Below, in pieces: positions 36,501 to 48,500 of a stretch of 64,000 nucleotides of DNA. Source of the stretch: Progne subis subis (lineage: Eukaryota; Chordata; Aves; Passeriformes; Hirundinidae); contig JAKJHU010000033.1 in assembly GCA_022316685.1 (NCBI GenBank), forward strand, positions 2,284,321 to 2,348,320. Direction: 5' to 3'. The notes beneath the pieces are model-generated. The model ran no database searches. It saw only the letters and a program-made list of their open reading frames with translations, and was not told where the DNA came from. The position numbers and the translations under genes are program-made. Position 1 is the stretch's first letter. Every line of letters starts with the position of its first letter.

Positions 36501-39500
36501 ATAATATTTTGAGGGTGAGAATGACAAATGTTTGCTTGTTTACTTTTTCTTTTTTTCCCCTGCCACTTTGGGTGTAAATTTTCTATCACTTCTTATAAGG
36601 CAGAGGCTCAGTAAATGGCTTTTGACACTTGAGCTGTTTGCATAATCATGCCTGCATTGTAACTGTAAGTTTCCAAAGGACTGGCAGGCTTCCTTGGCTC
36701 ACCAAGGGGGCAGTTCCTGACTCTGCTTACAGGTGAAGAGCAGCAAGAACAGTTTTGAGCACGGGCGTATGTGAGACAGCAGTCTTGTCTGTCAATTCCA
36801 AATGCAGGGTAGGAGGACATAGGATCAGGATTATCATGTAAATAAGTAATATTTAGGTTCACTGTTTGACCTATTCAGACTTGAGAAGTTATGTCAAAAC
36901 TATAGGAGTCATTTCACAGCTGATGGGGAATGAGCTACTGATGGCAGTAAGGCTATGGCCAGTCACTGCTCTTTCATCACCTTTTACCACCAACCTGGTT
37001 TTGCAGGAGATTGCACCCCACCTTTGGAATTGCATAAGAGCTGGCAAAACCCAGCTAAGCCCAGAGATGTAGCCCTACTGGCTCTGAAAGCTGTCTGGCT
37101 ATTTATAGCAGCATATGCTCTACAGAGCTGCAGAACTCATCTTTCAAAATCATCATTTACTATTAACTGATGAACAGAGTCAGCAAAGTTATATACACAA
37201 CAGTAAAATATTTTTGGGGTGAGAATTCATACATGACTTCCTCTTCTAGCTATTGCCTTGGCTGACTGCTTATTTTCAGTCAGTGCCACTTCTTTAAAGT
37301 CTTACTTTTAGATTAGCCAGCACGAGTAAGAAAAAACACTGTTGTTCGTTGTTATGTAGCCTGTATTACTGAATACCACTTTTAACAGATTTTTTTCCTT
37401 TTTGAATTGAAATTCTTTAATGATGAAATGGTAGTTTCTCTGTGTAAGGTTTAGGCTGCTGAAAAGGATGCAGGGGAGTGTACCTTTCAGTCCCATCTGA
37501 ACTGTTCCCTGTCTGTGTCTTCTGAGGGGTCACAAAACCAGTCTTTAATATGTTGGCTTTTTTCAAATAAAATCTTTTAAAATGTTAAGTTTACTGTTAA
37601 CCTATCCAGGAAAATGAAAAGATATATTTCCTTTTTTTAAATTCACATAATCATTTGAAAACCCAATGTCCATTAGGCATATCATTAAGGCCATTGCAGC
37701 ACTTCCTGGGATGGTTAAAAATGGATAAACAAATAATGACAACACCGTTACTGACATATTGAGTAGGTTCATAGAACTAACCAGGTAACCAGTAGCTAGA
37801 TGATAGTGAAGTGTACAGATAAAAAAGCTATGAGAATACAGGAAAAACTATGAATACCAAATCCTTTATACTTAGCTTTGGGCCCTCATTGCCAAATCTG
37901 AGATGTAGTGTGCCTAGTGACTAAACAGGAATTGAGGATGCTCAGCCTCCCACAGGGCTGTGTTATGAAATGCTGCATGTATCTTTTCTGTATTTATAAG
38001 AGAGAATTATTTGGGTTTAATCATTCCTGAAAAAGCAAAGTCAGCATCTAGCCTGTGAGTACATCTCAGAAAACTTTGTCCACAATCTTACTGCACTTAT
38101 ATTGTATCAGAACCAAGCAAAGCACTTACAAATGCTGTGACCTACTTTCAAATCTTGCTCCAGCCTATGATCACCATAGTGCAGATAGAAAACATGCCTT
38201 ATTGATTTCTTCTCGTTGCTATTACTATTGGCAGATTGTTTAAACAGCAAAGGAAAAGGCAGGAGTAGGTTATAAATTGGGACTGTGTTATTGTATTGTG
38301 TTGTAAGCAGTTCCTGAGATCACCTGAAGTCAGCTGCAATGTGCTGGAATTGTATTCCTGCTTCTGTAATAAAATTTTTGATATTTAGCTCTCCCCTATC
38401 TTCAAAGTTGGTTGGAGGTACCTGGTAGAATAGTTAATTATTTAAGCTCCTGTCCCATAGTTAGGCCTCCCCAAGACTTTACTGCGGTTTACAACACTGT
38501 AAACTGCAAACTTTGCAGTTATTGACTCTTTGATGTAAATATTTGTTTTCTTCTTCTGCTTTGACAAATGAGCATGAATTTTAGCCCAAACCTCTACTTT
38601 CAAAGGTGGAGTCAGGAGAAAGGGATATGAACTGCATTTGGACATGGACTTCTCCCCTGGGTTTTGTCTGTATGATTCCTCAGCTTTTTTTAAATGCCTT
38701 TTTTATCCCCCTTAGCTTTAAGGATGGCATTGTTTTCTCCTCCTGGGTAGTGAACATGGTAAACTGTGTTTTTAGTGTGTGTGCTCCTTAGTATTGTTTT
38801 TATTTCTCATTTTTTTGTAATGCTGAGTGCTATATGAATGCTGCTTCCTTGAGCTCCTCAGTTTCAGCTTTGTATAGCAGGACAAAGGTTCTTGTTTTTT
38901 TAAAAAATAATTTAGAATTGCATCATAATGATTAGCAACTATTTGTATTTTTGCCCCTCTTACATAGCAATTATTATGTATTGTTATGGTAGTAACTGCT
39001 TAATAAAGGTGTCTATAAAATTTTGCATTTTTGTTTATTGATGCTGCATGAGATCATCTTCTTTCTATAGTCTACAATACTCCATTTCCTTAGGTACTCT
39101 TCACATAATTATTTGTAGTCTTTCATAGAAGCAACTAATGGTAATTACCTACTTATTTAGACCAAATGTAAGTTACATTAATTGAATTTCTTATTATAGT
39201 AATTATATCTGAACAGTTTGTGATCATGAACTGTTTGTGGTCACGTGCTCATTAAAAAAAAATTGGTTGTTAGAATGTAAGAGTATATGCAGGGCTTGGA
39301 AATACATGTGTGTTAATTCATCTTATCATACAGCTGACATCCAAAACAACATCCAAACTCTAGGTCAATAAATAAACTAAGTCTATTCTTGTTGAAAACT
39401 GTTTATGTTGATTGTATTACACCCACTCTGTGGCAATATTTTCCTTCAGTACCTCATTGTTAAATTAAATATGTGTGCCTCTATAAGTTTTAGTCTTGAG

Positions 39501-42500
39501 TAAAACCTAGGTATCAGATTAAAACACAGTTTTGTCCCACATAAGCAAGTCAGAAGGGTTAAACTTGTATTTGTACTGGAGTAATTTTCAGCTGTAGTTA
39601 AAACTGCTTATCACAGGGATTTGAACTTGTCACTTTAGAAAATCACAAACTTTGTCCCATCCTTCTAATCTTGTGATGATGGTTTAATCATGTTAATTTC
39701 TTTCCTTTCCTTTTGCTCCAGATCCTCCATCACATGAAAGATCTTGAAATGCATCAAATACAGATCTGTGACTATGAGAAGGAAGTACAAGTGCAAATGA
39801 TGAAATTAAAACAGCAACAAAACCTTTGTGAAACTCTGAGAACGGAGAGGACCCTGTACAGTAAAAATCTGATTGAAGCTAAGGTGAAAGGATACATTTT
39901 TCCTTGTGTTTCTCTCACGGCTCTTGTTTTTTCCTGATATAATTTTAATTTGTTAAAAGGAAGCTCAGTGGATCAATGGCAGAAGTGGTTTCTTCATTCC
40001 TGTGGGTTTTGGGGAAATTAATGTTTTAGGTCCCTGAAGTTTTATCTACACCATTTGTATTTGAACTGGAAATAGGAGTCCACAGTCATCACATGGAAAT
40101 ATCCCTGCTTCTAACCATGCATAAAATCATGGTACGCTGGAGCCACAGAATCATAAAGCCATCCTGCCTCCAGTCTGTTTTATCCCTTTAGGAGTTGTAT
40201 GCATGTATGTGAAATAGTGTATAAGGGAATAAGATTGCCTCCTTAGTCCTGAATGAGTATGCACATTACTGTAAATAATGATTTAGGAAGCAGAGGGATC
40301 ACTTTCCCAGCTGAAGTGGAATTTTCTGACAAGAACCAAATGCTTACACCTTTCTTGTTTCTTTCAGAGAGTGTAATTTTTCTCAGGAGATGATTCTTTC
40401 CATTCGTATCTTCTCCTTGGGGATCTCACTAACAACACCAGAAGAGGAGAACAGACCACTTAAGGATATATTATGTTATTCTAATATAAAGATCTAAAAT
40501 ACTACACAAGTCTTATTGTAATTGGCAGACATTGGGACCCTGGGTAGCTGTCATTTTAAGCCTTGGGTTATTTCCCAATAAGTGTTTATGACATAAACAT
40601 ATATAGTAAATTACAAATTTATACTTAGGTTTGAATAGGTAGGTGTTTTGTTTGAGAAGTACATGGGAATGAACTGTCAAAGTTCCTAAACAACTGTGTG
40701 CTGAATTTTATGAGGAATGCACCATTTTGCCATTTATGTGGGATGCTTTACTTGACCTTAGCCTCTCATCAGTGGAGGCAGTGTTGGGGTTCTTACTTGC
40801 TCCCAAACAGTCTCTCAGGAGAAATAAGGTTGAAAAATTACCATAAAGATTTTTTCCTAGTTATTTTTATTTTGAAACAGAATAAATTTGGTTATTTGTA
40901 AGGAACAGGCATCTATGTGCTGAGTTAGAAAATGGTGCAACCTTTTGGTCTTTGGGTTTTGAATGTTACATGGTGGTAACACTATGCTGTTCACAGTTCC
41001 AGTTGTTAGACTTTAATAGCTTACTTGTCATACTACAAAACTCTTTTAGCAAGTCCTGTGTGAGAAAATAGCTCACCCCAAAAGATCTTTTGGCCAAGGC
41101 AGTGTTATGTTTAGCAATGAGAAAAACAGCTATTCAATGTTCAGCAGCAGGTCAGCCAGTCATGAAAGGAAAAAAAAAAAAAAAAAAAAAAGGACGGTTG
41201 TTTTAAACATTATGGCAAATTCTTTCCCATTTGGGGAAGCAAAATTTGTACAAGTTTGTTTAGATAAAGCTGGATGCTAGTGTTTTCAGATTGCTTAATG
41301 TGAAATGATCTCACGCCCACCTCGCCAGTGGTCTCCAGAGTACCATGATATTGAAGTCATTAAAATGGAAAAGGTATCCTGGCAGGCTGTTAATATGACA
41401 TGAGTACCTGATGCTTTCATCCTGGGGGTTTCTTTTGGTGTTAGGAGTTCATTTATTTAAGCAAGTTGATTAGGAGACCAATTTGCAAAATTGTGTGTTC
41501 TTACTGTTCTGCATTAAGTACAGAATTAAGAATGTAGTTGGGTGATTCTGGGCTCTATATGCTAAATCTCTGTCATCTTTTACAGCACTAAAGACATTTA
41601 TAGGCTGTGTACCAAAGACAGCTTATAATAACTTTTGCTTTCATGAAAATGGCTGAACGTGCAAACAGCTGGGCCTAGTGACATATTACTACTAATCAGT
41701 ACTTTGTGCTGCTTGAGTGAAGAGTGCCATGATTCAAGATCTTGCTTAGCTGTGTTAAGCACTTCATGCAAGAAAACATCCCTCATTTGTTGAGGAAATC
41801 CACACCTATGGAGGGTAGTGCTGAGGGAGCTTTAAGCTACCCTGGTTTGGTACTGGAAGAGGATGTATTCACATGAGAGATTATGATGTCTTCTCTGTGA
41901 GGTGGTAGGTTCTAGCAGAGGAGTAATAGCCTCTAAAGTTGCTTTCATTATATCCAGAAGAAACTGTCTGTTTATGCATTGACTCTGTTAGCTTCCATTT
42001 CATGGCATAATGTGCTGTCACTGCGCTGAGCTGAAATGCTAATTTTGTACAGGCAGGCACCTTTTTGCTGTGAGTAGAAGTATTCCTACAGACTTGATCT
42101 CTCTTCAGTGCTACCAGCCTTTCTGCTCTGTGTTTGAGCTTAAAGTATATGCTAAATATTTTCACAGAGCCTTCTCAAACTCTGAGCCCTTTTTTGCACT
42201 TTGCACCTCTGTGTAAGCTAGCATATATTGAATCTTACTGAGGGCTATGTTTGCTTGCACAAAACAAGCTTCTTTCCAAAGATTTGTGCCCAGCTATGTA
42301 CGACCTTATTGGAAAATCATGTTATTAGGTGCCTGAAAATAGATGGACATGATCAGAATCTTACTGATTTGGATTGACTGCTAGTACTTATAGTGCGTCC
42401 AGCACTGTAAATTAAATGTCTTAATAGAGTCATGACTGATGGTCATTATTTTTGTCAGTGTATTTTTGTCAGTAAAGATGTTTTTAATTGCAATGTCATG

Positions 42501-45500
42501 TTGGCATAAAAATTGTTGTTTAATGAAACTGTTTTGTTCTGTTGGATTAAAATGTGATGTCTTATAGTAGGTACGACAGATCTACTTTCATGCACCGTGG
42601 CTACATTTTCCAACCTCTAAATAGCCTGAACCCCACATCAAAAACAATCTCTTGCTTTAACCCTTTCTGGGATCACACTTCCTATTCTAATAGGATGAGA
42701 TAGCAGAAATGAAGATGAAACTGAAAACTGCCACACGTCAGCTGGATCATCTGAAAGAGGAGCTCAAAGAAAAGGATGTAGCCCTCGAGAAAGCGCATGT
42801 GGAATTCCAGCAGTCAGAGGATGAGAAAGAGTCTTTGAAAGTAAGACATAGATGCTTTCTTGCAAAGGGTAGATTCCATGATTTCACAGACTGCATTGTG
42901 TTCTGACCTGTGTTAGTTGTTTTGCTGTATTTTAATAAACTTTTCTGTAAGAGAAGTGCAAGATCTCAGTACCCTTTAGAGCTACTACCTGCAGAATTCT
43001 GTGTATCTGACAAATTTAATTTCTGCCTATAATTATAATAAAAGGTGAATCCCGAATTGTCTGTGGGAGGCTTTAAATCTCTTGGTGACTGAACATGTTT
43101 TACTACAAAGTTCCATTTTTCTTGTAGAAATGTTGATTTTGTGGATAAACTGATTCTAACAAATGTTTTAATGTAGACCCTTATAACTCAATCTTTTTAA
43201 GAACATTTTTCCTTTTACTGTTTTTAAGTGCAAACCCCATTATATTGCACAATGTTATATTTCTATGTAACTAGCAAGCATTAGTCATTTGGGAGTAAGG
43301 CAGTACCTTTTAGTAGGTCCCTCTGCACAGAAAGTTATTTTAATATTGTGGCATAAAACAGCAAGGATCTGTTTTAAATCAAAGGAAATCTGAGCTTGAA
43401 GCTCAGGTTCTTTTTCTCAGTGCTGGCTGCAGCCCATCCTTAGATAGGCTATTAGATTTGTGGTGGTATCTCAACCCAATTTGCTGTACTCTGAAAAGAT
43501 TTATGGAGTTGTGTTCACAGAAGTTTATTTTGAATCTTCACTAAGCACTAGGGGAAAAAAAACCTAAAAAAACAAAACCAAAACCAAACCAAACCAAAAC
43601 AACAACAAAAAACCACACACACACCCCCCCACCAAAAAAACCCCAAAAAACCCAAAAAAAACCCCCAAAATACCCCCCCAAAAAACCCCAAACAAACAAA
43701 AAAACACCAGGAAAAAATGCAAACAATACCCACAAAAACCAAAAGTTCCCTGGCACTTTTTGCAATGTTTTCTGTTGTCAGTTTATTGCTTTGCTGCAAT
43801 GACTCCTTAAATTTTCAGCCCCTCTCAGCACATTACAGTTATGACAAGATGTCACAGGGCTTTGTAAAAGGGTGATGAATTTGTATTCTTGTACCTGATC
43901 TGTCTTGGAGATGTTCTGTCAGTGATGGAGAAGTCAAACAGGATCTCATTCCCTGTGTGCAGCTTTCTGCCTTAACTAGTCCCCAATTCTGCCTCATCAC
44001 CTCAGAACTGCCTGCCATTTATTTGACAAACATATGATTGCTGCATGGTTTACCCACTCAATTATTCACCAGCAGGTTTGTCCATACCCTGACATGACAT
44101 TACTGACTTGCTTCAGGGCATTGTGGTCTCCTACCTGTGTGCCACTGCTGAGTACTAAACTAGAGAGAATTCAGAGGGAGCTGATTGTCACAGGCACAGA
44201 AAAACCCAATTATCTGTGTTGCAAGCCAGCATCAATTTATCCTGTTTGCACTGATGTGAAGGAAGTAAGAAAGCTGTTCCTGGGAATTAAGCTTAAAGAA
44301 TGTGCTAAATCACAGAGGGACTGGGATTCATAGGAACGAGGTTATACAGACATGCTCACCTCAGATGACATAAAGGCCTTAAAAGCGTGTAATCATGGTA
44401 AATCCAAGCTCTGTTAAAGCCATCTTTTGGCTTCAGTTGGCCTTCGTGCAGGGCTGCAGGTTAGAGTTGTTTAACAAAGGATCTGAATATTGAAAACAAA
44501 TCTATGGCCCTTGAGATTGGAGCTGCTGGGAAGTCAAGGGCTTTGGATAATTTTGTAGATGTTTATGCATGTTTTTTTGTTAGCATCTTCTGGAAATTTG
44601 AATATAAAATCTGACTTGTTATTTCAGCATTCTGTGTTCAATCCCAGTTATAACTTTCGTAAAACTCATGTTTTCCTCTCACATCTCTAGTATAGTATAC
44701 CAATAAAAGTATCACTTGCACTAATACTTCAGAATCCAAACAAGAATTTAGTTTGAGTTTGGTTTGAGATATTGGTATAGGCCCCATATATGTTACTTTT
44801 TCTTGCTGACTGTTCTTCTGTTCTTACAAATTCTCTGAACTAACTTTAAGTGAGCTGTGCTGATTTACAGCAGTTTCAGACGTGACCATTTTTCTGCTTG
44901 CACAGTGACTGTGTTTATTCACTTCCCTTTCTATTACCTGATGTACACAGATCCTCATACTGTGGTTCTGAGCATATTTAATCTAACTGAAAATCCTTGT
45001 GTGGCTTTAAGTATTTATGTTCCTTACTAAACAAGGCAGTTTAGATTTATTTTAACTGAGTGCGTTCCAATGAGATTTGTTTATATGAGTGTTTGCTGAC
45101 CACATCTAATGGCACTTCTTGTTTACAATTCATAGTTTTCTGACATAAGGAGACCATAGAATTGTGATCTATTAAAAAAAATATTATCCAGCAATGCTGA
45201 ACACATGAACAGTTTTACAGTTGTGGGCAGTTTTTGTATAGTGTTGATTGCATTTCAGGATGAAGTGGCTTGCATTTTTATTCAGCTGATGAATTCTGAT
45301 GAATATCTGACACTGAATAAGAGAGCTATGTCTTGCACATATAGGGAAATGAGGATTTTATTAAAGAAAATAAGAATGGAACAAGCTATTTTATATTATT
45401 ATGATGGAACTATTTCTGTCTTAAATCAATGTTTTTGCAGGTGCAGCCTTTATCACAACCTCATTCTTTCAGCATTGGATGATGCTTGTTCCCAAAAGGC

Positions 45501-48500
45501 AGCTTGAACATCATCCTTTATAAGGGTCAGAGTTGTGGCAAAGTCTTTGAGTTGGGGGTTGAAAGTTTTCATATCTGTGAAAATGAACTGTGCTCAGCTA
45601 GTTTCACCTTGGCTCTAATAGCCTAGCAGTGATAAAAACTACTAATAACCCAGGAAGACCTATTAGTTTTTACCTACATGCATGCCTTGAATTACAGATT
45701 TTGTAACAGTGGGATAGAATGTCTGGGCACATTCCAGTGTTAGTTTGTGTTGGTGCTGTACAGTTGCTCTAGCAGTGCATTGCTCCTCCTTGCTTAGGGA
45801 CCCCTCCTCTTTTCACAGTCTTCCTAATTTACACATTCACTAATCAAAGTTCTGTGGCTCTTAAATATTGCTGTTCCCTTCCTGGTTGCCACAAATTCTT
45901 TTATTCCACTCTGAAGCCTTTCTTGAGTTGATGCTGCTTTGTATTATACAGCAGAGATTGTTGCCCTTTTCAGCAAGGTGAACTGTTCTTTCTCACATCT
46001 CAGACTGACTGTGAATAAGAACTCCATTGAAAAGCTTTCTAAATATGTGCTGTATAATTAAATTAAATAAGGCATCCTTGAATCACAACTTGAACTGTTG
46101 TCATAGATAAAAATCCTTTAAAATTTCTATTGTGTTTAAGACAATTACATTAACATAGTATTTACAGTATTTCTTTATGAGTCTTCATGCTTGATTATCT
46201 TGGTGATTGGTTCTCAAAAACCAACAAAATATGTACCTCTCAGGAAGCTAAATAATGTATGAAATATTTTTAACTAACCCTTAATTGTAGGTTTCTGTAA
46301 GGGGAAGTTATTAACTAACAGTTGTTCACCTATATTCTTTATCTCCATCAGACTGAACTGCTTAAAATGACAAAACAGGCTCAGGAAACCAAAGCCTATA
46401 TTGCAAATCAGGAGGCAGAAGAGAAAAACCTCCTAAAAATCATCGCTGAAGCTGATGCAGAGAGACAGAAGCAGAAGAAGGAATTTGACAAGGTGGGAAT
46501 CCATAATCTGAGTTTTCAAATACCCTGCATTTTATTCCGTCATTTGTCCAGTATATTTTTAAGATGAAATTCTTAGCTACTGTGAATGTGAGATTACTAA
46601 AGCTTTTTAATGCCATTTAAAGCAAAATGTTATGACGCTGAAGTGAACAAAATCTGTAGTTTGTACTATTCGGGTGATCAAACCCTTATAGGAGAAATTA
46701 TTAGCTTCTTGCCATATTTCCTTAATTAATGACGGTGAAACCTCTTAATGTACGTGATATTGACAGATACAAGTACCGTTGTGATAGTCTGGGGTTGTGT
46801 GAAGCAAGTGTAACTGAGTTTATGGCTTTGCCCTGTGCCCACAGGTGCTCTCTGAGAGACATGCCCTGGGGACCCAGCTTATCCGTCGCAACGATGAGGT
46901 GGCACTGCTCTATGAGAAGATAAAGATCCAGCAGGCCATCTTAAACAGGGGCGAAACAGAGTACCGGCAGAGGATGGAAGACATGCGCATTCTCAAGCTG
47001 GAGATCAAAAAACTTCGGCGTGAGAAGGGAATACTTGGCAAGAGTGTGGCTAATGTGAAGGAGCTTCAGGTAGGAAACCCAGTGGAATACATTTCCATTG
47101 TGATTGCTGCCATGATTTTGTGTTTGAGGCAGAAAATATGGTTTATGCATAGTAAAGGCTTATATCAAGCATTATCCCATGGAAAAAGGGTTTGGCTTGA
47201 CCTCAAACATAGACTGGATTTAATTCATTAAACAACTTACTAATAATTAGGAGAATAGAAATATAGTAATGAGGAAAGAAGAGATCTTGGCCAATGCTGA
47301 AATAGTTTTCATATTTCCCCTTGTACTGTGAGTTCCTGCCTACAGAATAAACCTGACAGAAGCAAAAAAGGTGTTCGTAGTCCAGTGAGCTACTCAGTGG
47401 TACAGTGGTACAAGGCCTAGATTAGTGGAACTTCCTTTTGGTTAAGCAATCCACAGAGTTTGGGAAACAATTGACATAGTTATAACAAAACCCTCTCCTT
47501 CCAGATTTATATGCATATTTTGTGATATTATGATAGAGGTTTAGTCAAATTTTCATTGAAGGTTTTGTTTCTTTAGAACAACAATGTAATAGCCCAAACC
47601 TAATGTATCTCCTCCTTCTCCATCTTAATGCTTCCTTTCTTGTTTACCTCCCCTGTATTTGAGCTCTATTCTTTCCTGATGGGAAACAGTGGTAATTTTC
47701 TAAGAATCAGTCTTGATTTGTAGAGAGAGGCAGTTATGTTTTTAGCAGTTAACCATTGTACCAGTTCAGTGTAGCTACCACAGTTTTGGGTGAGATCTTT
47801 AGTTTATCAGTATAATTCCATGGCTTTCAGCAGAACAAATTAACTTCAGTCCATGGTCGGTCCCATTGACTCCAGTGGAATTATGCCAGTTTGATTTGGT
47901 GAAACAGAAAGGAGAACTGGGCACACATTAGCAATTGCAGTTTTCATCGACTGAGTGCAGATAGGAATGGGATTTGAACTTGCTGCCCAAATGCATTCAG
48001 CCGAAAGTCTGTTACTGTATTGAAACTCAGTGATGGTATTGAAGTGTAGTGTGCTGCATGCCATGATGGGTGGATCAATTCTTGCTAACTGCAGCAGCAA
48101 TCTCATACTTTAATGAAGTCCAAAACCATCATGAAAACTGCCTGTCGAAAAGACTCCATTTATCATTTGTGCTGCTAATTAGCTTTCCTGATTTGCCAAT
48201 GGAAATTTGAGGGTTTTTTTCCCTCTTTCATAACCTTGTCCAGCCTCATAGTTAAAAACCAGGCTTTCTTCTCTCTAGTGAGCTAAATGCAATTCTGAGC
48301 TTAGGAAAAGCTTCAGTGGTGGAGGGGGCACATCACAATCTTCCACCCCCTTTTGACCTTGGAGAATTTAAAGGATCCCATCACTAAAGTGATAAGGGTC
48401 AGATCATTACAAAATGTGCCTTTTTCACTGCCCTTAAGCCCTTATCCCCACCATAAAAGCCTAGTTGTCGAAGAATCTTGGTAGTGATCAATTAATTTTA

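Noticed and set aside
43541..43799. Minus-strand frames rich in Phe, Gly and Trp that look like membrane proteins
   Set aside because: They are translations of the A/C-only tract and have no other support.
45205..45507. 100-codon open frame in intron 11 with REMRILLKKI and RMEQAIL, faintly like exon 13 (EDMRILKLEI, KIQQAIL)
   Set aside because: The matching words are in the wrong order and the rest does not align; exon 11 joins exon 12 in phase without it. Most likely chance similarity.
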